Source: Nocardia tengchongensis
Lineage (GTDB): Bacteria > Actinomycetota > Actinomycetes > Mycobacteriales > Mycobacteriaceae
Assembly: GCF_018362975.1 (NCBI RefSeq)
Contig: NZ_CP074371.1
Coordinates: 6,820,001 to 6,884,000 of the forward strand
Direction of reading: 5' to 3'
Length of the DNA: 64,000 bases
Program-made: the position numbers and the translations under genes
Notes under the pieces: generated by a model
Told to the model about the DNA's origin: nothing
Databases searched by the model: none
Seen by the model: the letters and a program-made list of their open reading frames with translations, nothing else
Shown: piece after piece, positions 13,518-24,085 of the stretch
How positions within the stretch are numbered: position 1 is the first letter of the stretch
How the letters are laid out: each line of letters starts with the position of its first letter

Positions 13518-16196
13518 TCACCGCACCCAGCGAATGCGCGCCGCAGCACCGAAACCAGCCGCGACGGTGAGGGTTCCGGACGGCTCACGGCGGCACGACG
13601 CCACCGCCACATGACACGGACGTGGGATCTCGGCGGGAATCCGCACCCCGCCTTCGATTTCGTAGCGCATATTGGTGACCTTCCAGCGCTGCGCGCGCGG
13701 ATCCCCGGGGTCGACGGGCGGCGCGTCGGGGCGGGCCACCACCATCACCTCGGTGATACCGGTCGGCCAGTCGAAGACCAGCAGGCCGTCACGCTCGGAC
13801 AGGGCCCGCACGGTCGGCAGACCGCTGGGTTCGGGGTCGGCGGCCGCAGAAGTCCCGCCGGGGCCATTCGCCGAAGGGAACCCGTCGGGTCCGTTCGCAG
13901 TAGGAGTCCCACCGCGGCCGTCCGCACCAGGTCCGTGCGCTGCGGAAGTGCTGCGGGGTCCGTGTGCGCCGGAGGTTCCGTCGGCTCCGGTTGCCGCGGC
14001 CGTCCGGTCGGGTTGGCCTGGCGTGGATGGCTGATCGGAGCGGGTCACCTCCGAAGCCCGACCCGAGATCGAGGCGACCACGCCGTACACCGGCATCGGT
14101 CCGGCGGGCGCGCCACCGTCCTCCAAGGCTGTGCCGCGGGTGCGGCCCACTACCCGCCCTGAGCCGTCCGCCAGTAGCCGGGTGACCCGGTATTCGACCT
14201 GCTCGGTCGCCGATGGGGTCCAGGAGATGACCACCGTGCCGTCGGGTTTGCGGGCGGCCGTCACGCGGCCGGGCGCGCCGACCCGCAATTCGGCCAGTGC
14301 CGCGCGCGCCTCGGCATGGTCGGCGCACACGTCCAGGACGGCCAGCACGGCCTGCATCCGCAGCGCCGGATCCGCGGGTAGCGCCTCGAACAAGCGCCCC
14401 GCCTCGATCACCGCCGCCCGCGCCCGCCCGATCAGCAACTCCCGGCTCGCGCCGCGCGGATCCGGGTTGGCCACATCGGCCGCCCGCCGATCCAGGAAAT
14501 CCAGATGCTGTGACAGCGCCTCCACGAACCGCCGCCCCGCGCAACAGGACACGGCCCCGCGCCAATGGACGACCGCCTCGGCGAGCACCCGGTCGATGTC
14601 CTCCCCCACCGCCCGCACCGACCGCGCCGCCGCCGCGTCATCTGCCACCAACCGGCGCGCGTCCACAACGAACGCCGCCGCCTCCTTCGGCCGCCCGGCC
14701 CGCAATGACGCCCGCGCCGCCCGCAATGCGGCCTCCCAGGGCCGACCCGACTGCGCCCCACCGTCATACGGTGTCCGCTGCCAGTGCTCCGGCTCCGGCG
14801 CCCGCGACCGGTCCGGGCCGCCCGCTGAACTGCCATCGGTCCGCGTCTCGCGCGAGGCATTCGAATCGTGCTGTGAGCCGGGACCTCCCGTCCCCGCCTC
14901 AGACCGGGAGGGTCTGGTGAAATCGATGCGCGCGGAACCGTCATGCCCGCGGGCGCTCGCGGGACTCTGGGCATCAGATGCGCCAGCCCCGGATCCACCG
15001 GCCGGGTCCGATCCAGCGGCCGCGCTGCCCGTCGCGGCGGCATGACCCGCCGCAGCACCGGTGCCCTGATCATGCTGCGGTCCAGGACTTCCCGCCGCAC
15101 CATGACCACCACCCGCAGCGGTGTGCGGCGGGTTGGTCGAGTACGTCGACGATGTTGTGGCAGAGCCTGTTTGCGCGGCACCGTTCGGGCGGGGCGGGGC
15201 CGCCAGGTGTTCGCGGCCCTCGACCGTGGTGCCGAGTTCGTCGGCGAGGGCGATGAGGATGCGTTCGGCGGCGGCTCGGTCCAGGCCGCCGGCGATGGCG
15301 ACGCCGAGGAGGTAGTCGAAATCCGGTGCTACCAGGAGGTCTTCGACAAGCACCGCGGCGCGGACCTGGGGGCGGAGCTGGTCGGTGACCGATTCGGTGA
15401 TTGTCAGCAGGTAGGCGTCGACCATCGGGCCGCCGGGCTCGAGGAGATCGCCGATGTGGATGAGGAGCTCGTCGAGGACCACGCGGATGCGGCCGGGCGG
15501 AAGTTCGCGGGCGCGGGCGCGCAGGGCCGCGGCGCGCAGGCGGATTTCGGTGGTGCGGTGAGCCGCGGAGAAATCCATGTCGAGCAGGGACAGCAGGGTG
15601 GGGACCGGGCCACCGTCGCGCAGGCGCTCGAATTCGGCCAGCAGGGAACGGATCTGGCGACGCAGATCCGAACTCAGGGCGGGCGCGGCGGGCGGCGGTG
15701 GCGGGGCCGGAGCGTCGTCGATGATGCGGTGGCGGCGGACCCGCTCGGCAACCTCGGCCACCGTCAGGCCACCCAGGCGGCCGATGTCCTCCAGGCCTGC
15801 GATCTTGCCCGCCGGAATCCCGTTGTGCCGCTGCACCAGCCGCCCGATGGCGGCATCGAGCATCTCGAAGCGTTCGGCGTCGCGGCGGTCGCGCAACTGC
15901 CGCACCCGGTCGGCCTCGTGCAGCCGGGGACCGGTATGCAGCAACGGACCCGACAGGTCGGAGTGCGCGTCCACCAGCAGCCCCGCCAGCACCCGGAACT
16001 TGGGGTGATCGCGCAGCTTCTGCCAGAACGCCCAGACCTCGGCGACCCGCGCGGCGACCTCGTCGTCACTCAGGCGCGGTGCGTCGGCGAGCGGAATGTC
16101 GTACAGCTCGAAGGCATCGGATTCGGCGAGCCCGCCGCGGCGTTCGACGGCGGCGAGGACGCGTTTGCGATAGTCATTGGGATCGAAGGCGTGCAT
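13518..16196 (-). CDS. Large protein with fibronectin type III-like domain, partner of Hsp70-like protein
   Basis: An 892-residue protein. Order: conserved helical N-terminal region (about 1–165, starting MHAFDPNDYRKRVLAAVERR), a Pro-rich spacer, a second helical region (about 180–340), a long Gly/Ser/Ala/Pro-rich linker (about 345–510), a TPR-like helical part (about 515–685), an FnIII-like β domain (VISWTPSATEQVEYRVTRLL), another low-complexity linker with GxSAxGP-type repeats, and a C-terminal β region ending FGAAARIRWVR. No signal peptide. It begins 25 bp after the Hsp70-like stop, so the two are co-transcribed. It may supply the co-chaperone or substrate-recruiting role; no J-domain HPD motif is visible. 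Confidence 0.7.
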   Translation of the reverse strand: MHAFDPNDYRKRVLAAVERRGGLAESDAFELYDIPLADAPRLSDDEVAARVAEVWAFWQKLRDHPKFRVLAGLLVDAHSDLSGPLLHTGPRLHEADRVRQLRDRRDAERFEMLDAAIGRLVQRHNGIPAGKIAGLEDIGRLGGLTVAEVAERVRRHRIIDDAPAPPPPPAAPALSSDLRRQIRSLLAEFERLRDGGPVPTLLSLLDMDFSAAHRTTEIRLRAAALRARARELPPGRIRVVLDELLIHIGDLLEPGGPMVDAYLLTITESVTDQLRPQVRAAVLVEDLLVAPDFDYLLGVAIAGGLDRAAAERILIALADELGTTVEGREHLAAPPRPNGAAQTGSATTSSTYSTNPPHTAAGGGHGAAGSPGPQHDQGTGAAAGHAAATGSAAAGSDPAGGSGAGASDAQSPASARGHDGSARIDFTRPSRSEAGTGGPGSQHDSNASRETRTDGSSAGGPDRSRAPEPEHWQRTPYDGGAQSGRPWEAALRAARASLRAGRPKEAAAFVVDARRLVADDAAAARSVRAVGEDIDRVLAEAVVHWRGAVSCCAGRRFVEALSQHLDFLDRRAADVANPDPRGASRELLIGRARAAVIEAGRLFEALPADPALRMQAVLAVLDVCADHAEARAALAELRVGAPGRVTAARKPDGTVVISWTPSATEQVEYRVTRLLADGSGRVVGRTRGTALEDGGAPAGPMPVYGVVASISGRASEVTRSDQPSTPGQPDRTAAATGADGTSGAHGPRSTSAAHGPGADGRGGTPTANGPDGFPSANGPGGTSAAADPEPSGLPTVRALSERDGLLVFDWPTGITEVMVVARPDAPPVDPGDPRAQRWKVTNMRYEIEGGVRIPAEIPRPCHVAVASCRREPSGTLTVAAGFGAAARIRWVR

Positions 16197-16221
16197 GGCT
16201 TTTCGTCGGACAGCGTACCGG

Positions 16222-17904
<1,683 letters not shown>

Positions 17905-17953
17905 GGCGGCGATGGTAGCAGTCACCGCCGACACCTGGGTCTATCGTTCCACC

Positions 17954-18453
17954 ATGACCGATCCAGCCCCGGCGGCCACGATTCCCCAGGTGGACCCCGC
18001 GACCCCGTTCGACCGCATCACCGAGCGCATCGACGACCTTGCCCGCGTCATCGCCCGCCAGGCCGCCACCATCGAGCGACTAGCCGACGCGGCCAAACTC
18101 AAGGACCGCGAGGAGCGCGCCGAGGCCGATGCACCCCTGCTGCGCGACCTGTTCGCGCTGCACGGCCTGGCCCAGACCTTCGTCTCCACTTCGAATTCCG
18201 AGCCGGACCGGCAAGGCTTCGAGGCCATCAACCGCCGCGTCGAGCGCATGCTGGCCGAACGCGGCGGCGAGCTGGTGACGCCGTTCCGGGCACGGCGTTC
18301 GATCCGGAGACCATGGAGGCCGCCGAAGTCGCCGGGACCGACGACCCGGAGGCCGACAAGACCGTGGAGTCGGTCATCCAGCCGGGCCTGACCATAGGCG
18401 ATCGCTCGATCCGGCCCGCGAAAGTCGTTGTGCGGCGGTATCGCAAGCTCTGA
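17954..18453 (+). pseudogene. GrpE-like nucleotide exchange factor gene, frameshifted
   Basis: The first part (from ATG 17954) has a coiled-coil helix (ITERIDDLARVIARQAATIERLADAAK) and a GrpE-like head start (RDLFALHGLAQTF … EAINRRVERMLAERGGELVTP). After about 18283 the family's end continues only in the -1 frame: GTAFDPETMEAAEV, TDDPEADKTVESVIQPGL and IRPAKVVVRRYRKL, stopping at 18453. One missing base in ACGCCGTTCC accounts for it. In the original frame translation would run into an Arg-rich tail ending at 18391. This is either a real mutation, recoding, or an assembly error. As a GrpE-type partner it would serve the divergent Hsp70-like protein. Confidence 0.7.
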
Positions 18454-18480
18454 TTCCGGAGCAAAACTGACACTTGTTCC

Positions 18481-18500
18481 ATTAAGCGAAGTCGCTTAAT
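18481..18500. promoter_or_regulatory. Perfect 20-bp palindrome upstream of the SDR–kshA operon
   Basis: ATTAAGCGAAGTCGCTTAAT: 9-bp arms around AG, AT-rich for the region, ending 9 bp before the SDR ATG. Size and symmetry fit a TetR-family operator overlapping the promoter; the cognate regulator is not in the window. Confidence 0.6.
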
Positions 18501-18509
18501 GTCGGGTCC

Positions 18510-19298
18510 ATGACCTATTTCACGGCCACCGCGATAGTCACGGGCGCCGCCTCGGGCATCGGGCGCGCGCTCGTGACCCGGCTGCTGAGCCACGGGGCGC
18601 GCGTCTACGCCGTCGATCGCGATGCGGCAGGCCTGGATTCGCTGGCCAGGAGCAGTTCCGGGGAGCTCACCACCCTGGTCGTCGACGTCACCGCCCGCGA
18701 GTCCCTCGCCGAGGTGGTGGAGCGCGTCATCGCCGACCACGGGCGACTCGATTACATGTTCAACAACGCGGGCATCGTCGTCGGCGGCGATTTCGCGGAC
18801 ATGACCGACGCGACCTGGCGCAAGATCGTCGACATCAACTTCTGGGGCGTCGTACACGGCACCCACCTCGCCTACGCGCGCATGCTCGAACAGGGCGGCG
18901 GGCACATCGTCAATACCGCCAGCAGCGCCGGCGTCCTGCCGGTAGCCCGCTCGACCGCCTATGCCGCCACCAAACACGCGGTGGTCGGCCTGAGCACCTC
19001 GCTGCGCGCCGAAGCCGCCGAACACGGGATCAAAGTCAGCGTCGTACTGCCCGGCGTGGTCGACACCGGCATCTTCGACAACGCCGTGAACCTGCCCGGC
19101 TACAGCTACCGCGCCAGCATCGACAAACTGCCCTTCGCCAAGGTGAAACCCCTCGACGCCGCCGACGCGATCCTGCACGGCGTGGCGAAGAACAAGCAGT
19201 ACATCAGCTTTCCGGCATACAACCGGATCATCATCGGGCTCAATCGACTGCTGCCCGACGTGATGGCGCCGATAATCAATCGCGGAGGACGCAAATGA
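18510..19298 (+). CDS. Short-chain dehydrogenase/reductase
   Basis: A 262-residue classical SDR: TGxxxGIG cofactor motif as VTGAASGIGRAL (residues 9–20), NNAG at NNAGIVV, catalytic Ser in NTASSAGVLP, and YAATK (Tyr-x-x-x-Lys). NAD(P)-dependent oxidation or reduction of an alcohol/ketone. Its TGA overlaps the ATG of the KshA-like oxygenase (ATGA), so both belong to one operon and probably act on the same hydrophobic or steroid-like substrate. A 20-bp palindrome lies immediately upstream. Confidence 0.87.
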   Translation: MTYFTATAIVTGAASGIGRALVTRLLSHGARVYAVDRDAAGLDSLARSSSGELTTLVVDVTARESLAEVVERVIADHGRLDYMFNNAGIVVGGDFADMTDATWRKIVDINFWGVVHGTHLAYARMLEQGGGHIVNTASSAGVLPVARSTAYAATKHAVVGLSTSLRAEAAEHGIKVSVVLPGVVDTGIFDNAVNLPGYSYRASIDKLPFAKVKPLDAADAILHGVAKNKQYISFPAYNRIIIGLNRLLPDVMAPIINRGGRK

Positions 19299-20439
19299 AG
19301 CAGCAGTATCGCAGCATCGATGTCGGCGAACCGATGACACGGTTCGCCCGAGGGTGGCATTGCCTCGGGCTCGCCGAAAGCTTCCGGGACGGACAACCAC
19401 ACTCGATCAACGCCTTCGGCACCAAACTGGTGATCTGGTCCGACAGCAAAGGCGAATTGCACGCACTCGACGGCTACTGCCGGCACATGGGCGCGGACCT
19501 CGCCTACGGCAGCGTCAAGGACGACAATATCGCCTGCCCCTTCCACGACTGGCGGTGGCGCGGCGACGGCAAATGCGCCGCCATTCCCTACGCGCGACGC
19601 GTTCCGCCGTTGGCGCGCACCAGATCCTGGATCACCTGCGAGGAGAACGGGCAGTTCTTCGTATGGAACGACCCGGAGGGCAATCCCCCGCCACCCGAGG
19701 TCGCCATTCCGCACATCGACGGCATCGAAACCGGCCGGTGGAGCGACTGGGACTGGAATTCGGTGCTCATCGAGGGCTCGCACTGCCGCGAGATCATCGA
19801 CAACAACGTCGACATGGCGCACTTCTTCTACATTCACTTCGCGTACCCCGTGTACTTCAAGAATGTGTTCGAAGGGCATGTGGCGACCCAGTTCCTGCAC
19901 TCCAAGAGCCGTCAGGACATCAATGCCAAGTCCAACTACTCGCAGGAAATGTCGCTGCTGCGTTCGGAGGCCTCCTATTTCGGGCCGTCGTACATGATCA
20001 ACTACCTGCACAACGACTTCGGCGACAACACCGTCGAGGTGGCGCTGATCAACTGCCACTACCCCGTCACCCACAACTCCTTCATGCTGCAGTGGGGCGT
20101 GAGCGTGCAGCGCATCGAGGGCCTGCCGCCGGAGAAATCCGAGAAACTCGCCAAATCCTTCGGCAAGAGCTTCGGCGTCGGCTTCCTGCAGGACGTCGAG
20201 ATCTGGAAACACAAGACCCCGTATCGACAATCCGCTGCTCACCCAGGAGGACGGGCCGGTCTACCAGCATCGCCGCTGGTACGAACAGTTCTATGTGGAC
20301 GTCGCCGATATCACGCCGGAGATGACGGCCCGCTTCGAATACGAAGTCGACACCACCCACGCCAATGAGAACTGGCAGGCCGAAGTCGCCGGCAACCTCG
20401 AAAAGCAGGCCGCCGCACAGGCGAACGGCGCCGAATAAT
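19295..20439 (+). pseudogene. kshA: KshA-like Rieske oxygenase (3-ketosteroid 9α-hydroxylase oxygenase), frameshifted
   Basis: Residues 1–~310 are a full Rieske oxygenase: [2Fe-2S] ligands in CRHMGADLAYG and CPFHDWRW, and the mononuclear-iron segment DNNVDMAHFFYIHF, as in KshA, which hydroxylates 3-ketosteroids at C9. After EIWKHKT the family sequence continues one frame over: IDNPLLTQEDGPVYQHRRWY, EQFYVDVADITPEMTARFEYE and a normal end at 20439. The shift is explained by one extra C in CCCC at 20217–20220; in the original frame a foreign Arg-rich tail ends at 20368. The body is otherwise intact, so sequencing error or a very recent mutation is likely. Confidence 0.75.
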
Positions 20440-20445
20440 CCCGGG

Positions 20446-20475
20446 CCGGGGCGGATTACGACATTCGCCCCGGCA
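20446..20475. terminator. Hairpin between convergent kshA-like and MATE genes
   Basis: GCCGGGGCG, 12-nt loop, CGCCCCGGC: a perfect 9-bp stem in the 16-bp gap between the two convergent stops, overlapping the last MATE codons. It could serve both strands. Confidence 0.5.
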
Positions 20476-21907
20476 CCTCGGCCCCGACACGGGCCCAGCG
20501 ACCGGACAGCGCCCGCCACGACACCGCGATCAGGCGCAGGATCAGGAAGGCGACCAGGCCGGTCCAGATTCCGCCGATGCCCCAATCGAATTCGAGGGAC
20601 AGCCAGATCATCGGGAGGAAACCGAGCAGGGCCGAGCCGAGGGTGGCGTTGCGCAGGAAGGCGGCGTCACCCGCGCCCAGCAGGACGCCGTCCAGTGCGA
20701 AGACCACGCCGCCGATCGGGATGATCGCGACGAAGAACCACCAGACCACATTGGTGCGGTCCAGCACGGCGGGGTCGTCGGTGAACAGTCGCGGGATCAC
20801 CGAGTGACCGGCCGCGAAGAACACGGCCAGCACCATCGCGAACACCGTCGACCACGCCGTGAGCCGGCGCGCCAAACCCTGTGCCCCGCGCGCATTCCCG
20901 GCCCCGAGCGCCGCCCCGACCAGCGTCTGCGCGGCGATGGCCAGCGAATCCAGCGTCAAGGACAAGAAGTTCCACAGTTGCAGCACCAGCTGATGCGCCG
21001 CCACCGACGCCGCCCCGAACCGCGCGGCCACCGCCGCCGCCGACACGAACGACGCCTGGAAAGCCAAGCTGCGCACGATCAGATCGCGGCCCAGCACCAG
21101 CTGCGCCTTCATGATCTCGAAATGCGGCGCGATCGGCGCATGCGCCTTCCACAGCGCCCGCACGAACAACACGCCCGACACCGACTGCCCCGCCAGGTTG
21201 GCGACCGCCGACCCTTCCAGCTCCAGCCGCGGCGCACCCAGCAGCCCGTGCACCAGAGTCGGGCAAAGCACTCCCGAAACCAGCAGCCCCGCAATCACAT
21301 ACAGCAACGGCCGCCGTGTCTGCTGCACCCCGCGCATCCACCCATTGCCCGCCATCGACAGCAAGATCAACGGCACCCCGAACAACGCGATCCGCACCCA
21401 CGACTCCGCCTTGCCGGCAATATCGGCCCCGCCCGCGATGGCCCGAGTTATCGGCCCCGCGAAAACCTGCACCACCAACACGATCGCCAGGCCCACTCCC
21501 ACCGCGATCCAACTGGCCTGCACCCCCTCCACCACGGCCCCGCGCTCATCCCCCGCCCCGTGCCGCCGCGCCGCCCGCGCCGTCGTCCCATAACTCAGAA
21601 ACGTCAACTGTGAACTGACCTGCGCCAGAATCAAACCGCCCACCGCGAGCCCAGCCAGGGCCAACGCCCCCAACCGCCCCACCACCGCCATATCGAACAG
21701 CAAGTAGATCGGCTCGGCGACCAACACCCCCAACGTCGGCACCGCAATCCCGAGAATCCGCCGCGGCCCCGCAGCCGCCGCCTCCGCACCCCTCGCGACA
21801 GCCCGCGCACTCCTGGCCGCTTGCTCGCTCGCCGCAGACGCCCCTCGCGACGCCGCCCGAGATCCCGGATCCTCCCCGCCGTCTGCCACGACCTCCGCAC
21901 CGCTCAT
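20456..21907 (-). CDS. MATE-family efflux transporter (DinF-like)
   Basis: A 483-residue inner-membrane antiporter with about twelve hydrophobic segments in two halves (RILGIAVPTLGVLVAEPIYLLF to the final FLILRLIAVSWRALSG) and MATE features such as AEPIYLLFDMAVVGRLG, SLTLDSLAIAAQTLVGAALG and LDGVLLGAGDAAFLRN. MATE pumps export drugs or metabolites using a cation gradient. ATG 21907 is chosen; its first ~45 residues are an Ala/Arg-rich soluble extension. Position beside nrnA and rbfA matches M. tuberculosis dinF (Rv2836c), although here a Ddn-like and a DUF5995 gene are inserted between. Confidence 0.9.
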   Translation of the reverse strand: MSGAEVVADGGEDPGSRAASRGASAASEQAARSARAVARGAEAAAAGPRRILGIAVPTLGVLVAEPIYLLFDMAVVGRLGALALAGLAVGGLILAQVSSQLTFLSYGTTARAARRHGAGDERGAVVEGVQASWIAVGVGLAIVLVVQVFAGPITRAIAGGADIAGKAESWVRIALFGVPLILLSMAGNGWMRGVQQTRRPLLYVIAGLLVSGVLCPTLVHGLLGAPRLELEGSAVANLAGQSVSGVLFVRALWKAHAPIAPHFEIMKAQLVLGRDLIVRSLAFQASFVSAAAVAARFGAASVAAHQLVLQLWNFLSLTLDSLAIAAQTLVGAALGAGNARGAQGLARRLTAWSTVFAMVLAVFFAAGHSVIPRLFTDDPAVLDRTNVVWWFFVAIIPIGGVVFALDGVLLGAGDAAFLRNATLGSALLGFLPMIWLSLEFDWGIGGIWTGLVAFLILRLIAVSWRALSGRWARVGAEVPGRMS

Positions 21908-22102
21908 GCGCCCACCATCCCATATGGGATGTGGGCGAACCGGGCACCGAGGGCTCTGAGCGGCAAATATATGGTTCGCGAGCCCATCGACTGCCGGTTC
22001 GACTGCAGCGAGCGGACCGCCGGCTACCCGCACACGCCGGCGACCATCGTTAGATGCGCATGTCCGCATTTGGGCATGTGGACATTTCCAGGAGACAGCG
22101 GT

Positions 22103-22711
22103 TCATTCGCGGCGGGAACGCCACCACAATGCCGCGACGGTCACGGCGGCTGCGGCGAGGGCCGGGCGGGTGTATGGAGAGCGGGTGGGCGGCGGGGTGG
22201 TACCGCGGATGGCGGCCATGTGGGGTGGGGTCGGGTGGACGGGGTGGAGTTCGAAGACTCGGAAGGTGCGTCCGCCGGAGAGGTCGTGTTCCATTTCGTA
22301 GCCGGGCCAGAATTCGACGGCGGTGTCCCAGGAGCGTTTTCGTTCCACGCCGGTGATCTGGGTGACCGTGACCGGGAAACGCCGGCCGCCGACGTGGACG
22401 ACGGCGGTGGCGGCCGAACGCAGGTTGGCCGACCAGGACGGGTGTTGAGTACTGCCCCAATTGGATCCGATCAGCAGGATGCTGTCGTCATTCGGGACGT
22501 AGAGCAGGGAGGTGGTGCGCGGCAGGCCGGTCTTGCGGCCGACCACGGTCAGTTCGAGGGAGGGCAGGCCGGCGATGTCGAGGACGCCGTGGCGGCCCCG
22601 GGTGGCGCGGCGGACCAGGCGGTCGGACGCGAGAATGGTGCCGGATCCGTGCATGACCCAGCGATAGGTGCCGAGACGGCGGGCGACGCGGGGCAGAACT
22701 GTGGACGCCAT
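22103..22711 (-). CDS. Nitroreductase-family deazaflavin-dependent oxidoreductase with C-terminal membrane segment
   Basis: A 202-residue Ddn-type (F420-binding split β-barrel) protein: LELTVVGRKTGLPRTTSLLYVPND, SNWGSTQHPSWSANLRS and a closing KRSWDTAVEFWPGYE are hallmarks of the family, which uses reduced coenzyme F420. An uncommon C-terminal addition (about residues 165–200) ends in a hydrophobic segment ALAAAAVTVAALWW, probably a membrane anchor. It lies between the MATE gene and a secreted DUF5995 protein, on the same strand. Confidence 0.8.
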   Translation of the reverse strand: MASTVLPRVARRLGTYRWVMHGSGTILASDRLVRRATRGRHGVLDIAGLPSLELTVVGRKTGLPRTTSLLYVPNDDSILLIGSNWGSTQHPSWSANLRSAATAVVHVGGRRFPVTVTQITGVERKRSWDTAVEFWPGYEMEHDLSGGRTFRVFELHPVHPTPPHMAAIRGTTPPPTRSPYTRPALAAAAVTVAALWWRSRRE

Positions 22712-22912
22712 GGGAATTCCTCACGGGTATCGGGAGTCCCGCGAACGCGGTCGCGCATGCCTTCGCCCACGTCGAGAATGCTGAAACGTCCTTGTCATCA
22801 AGCGTATTCGCGCGGAGCCCCCGGACGGTTCCCCCGGCACGCCGTCGGCGGAGGATTGATGTCGTATCTACTGTTACCACAGACCTGCGCATACGGCAGG
22901 GTGATCACGCGC

Positions 22913-22947
22913 CACGGGCGCAATCGCTCAATGCGATTGCGCCCGTG
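22913..22947 (-). terminator. Strong hairpin downstream of the DUF5995 gene
   Basis: CACGGGCGCAATCG, loop CTCAATG, CGATTGCGCCCGTG: a perfect 14-bp stem, 22 bp after the stop at 22970 on the minus strand. No U-run follows, as is usual for this group. Confidence 0.7.
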
Positions 22948-22969
22948 CGCCATCCGGAACGGTGCCCGG

Positions 22970-23860
22970 TCAGATCAGGTTCGCGGCCTCGAGACCGTCG
23001 AATACCGTCTCGGCCGTGTCGTACATGACACGCATTTCCACCGCGGCCGCGTCACGCAGGGCCGGGGAACCGAGCGCCAGGCCATTGGCGAAGGAGATGC
23101 CGCGCACGCTCTGGAACATGACGTAGCTGGTGGTGTTCTCCCCCAGCACCGAGTCGACGGCCGGGCCCACGAAGTAGGCGTGGAAGAAGTCGGCCAGCTT
23201 CGCGCCGTACACGGCGTCCAGGTCGGCGGTGATGTTGTTGGTGATCGCGATCAGCGAGTCGCCGAGGGCGAAGAAGTCGCGGGCGTGGTCGGCGCGAGTG
23301 CCGGTGGCGGCGATGGCCTCCGGGAAGTCGATGTGCAGGTGCGCGTCGAGAGCGGCGGCGGCCACGCGGCCGGCCGAGCGGGACGGGTCGGCGGCCAGGT
23401 CGTAGTAGCGCGTCCATTCCGGAGACACGGTGCCGCCGGTCAGGTGGGCGTGCAGGTTCACCAGGTAGATGCGGAAGAACTCGGCGCTGACCGCGCGGGC
23501 CCAGGCCGGGTCGCCGAAGTTGCCCTGGTCCAGAACGGGGTTCGCGTCGCGCAGGATGTTGCGGTAGAAGATCACGAAGATGCCGCGGCGGTCCTGGGCG
23601 CCGGACAGCATCTCGGCGACACGCTCCATGCGGCGCTGACCGTCGTGCAGGTCGGTGACGGTGGAGGGGTCGGACAGGGCGACCAGTTCGGCGTTCTCGG
23701 CGGCGGTGAGGGCACGCGCGGCACCGGTTTCGGCGGGTGCGACGATACCGGCGGATCCGCTCGGCACAGCCGGTTCGGCGGCGACGGCGGTTGCGGCAGC
23801 GGAGGCGGCAATCGCGGTGGTGACCGCCAGCGCCAGGGCGAGGCGGGTGGCTCTGACCAT
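22970..23860 (-). CDS. Secreted DUF5995 family protein
   Basis: A 296-residue exported protein: signal peptide at residues 1–~28 (VRATRLALALAVTTAIAASA then AAATAVAAEP) with an AxA-type cleavage. The mature part has DUF5995 landmarks: RRGIFVIFYRNILRD, FFRIYLVNLHAHLTGG, GRVAAAALDAHLHIDFP and ISFANGLALG. Biochemical function is unknown. ATG 23860 follows GGGAGTCACACAGTC; the ORF extends upstream to 23941 without signal-peptide character. Followed by a strong hairpin terminator, so it is probably monocistronic. Confidence 0.8.
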   Translation of the reverse strand: MVRATRLALALAVTTAIAASAAATAVAAEPAVPSGSAGIVAPAETGAARALTAAENAELVALSDPSTVTDLHDGQRRMERVAEMLSGAQDRRGIFVIFYRNILRDANPVLDQGNFGDPAWARAVSAEFFRIYLVNLHAHLTGGTVSPEWTRYYDLAADPSRSAGRVAAAALDAHLHIDFPEAIAATGTRADHARDFFALGDSLIAITNNITADLDAVYGAKLADFFHAYFVGPAVDSVLGENTTSYVMFQSVRGISFANGLALGSPALRDAAAVEMRVMYDTAETVFDGLEAANLI

Positions 23861-24085
23861 GACTGTGTGACTCCCGGGGTGGATTGCTCCCCGGGGATTC
23901 ACCGAGGACGACGTGGTCCCCGGAGTCTGCCAACTCCGCAAATTACTAGCAAACTACGATGGCTGCTGGTCCAAGCCCCGCGATTAGCCGAAACGGCCAG
24001 CGGCACAACGTAATCCGCGCCCCGCGGCTACCGCGCCCGGCGAGCCTGCCGGTGCGGCGATTCACGGGTTACCAGAACGGTGACC

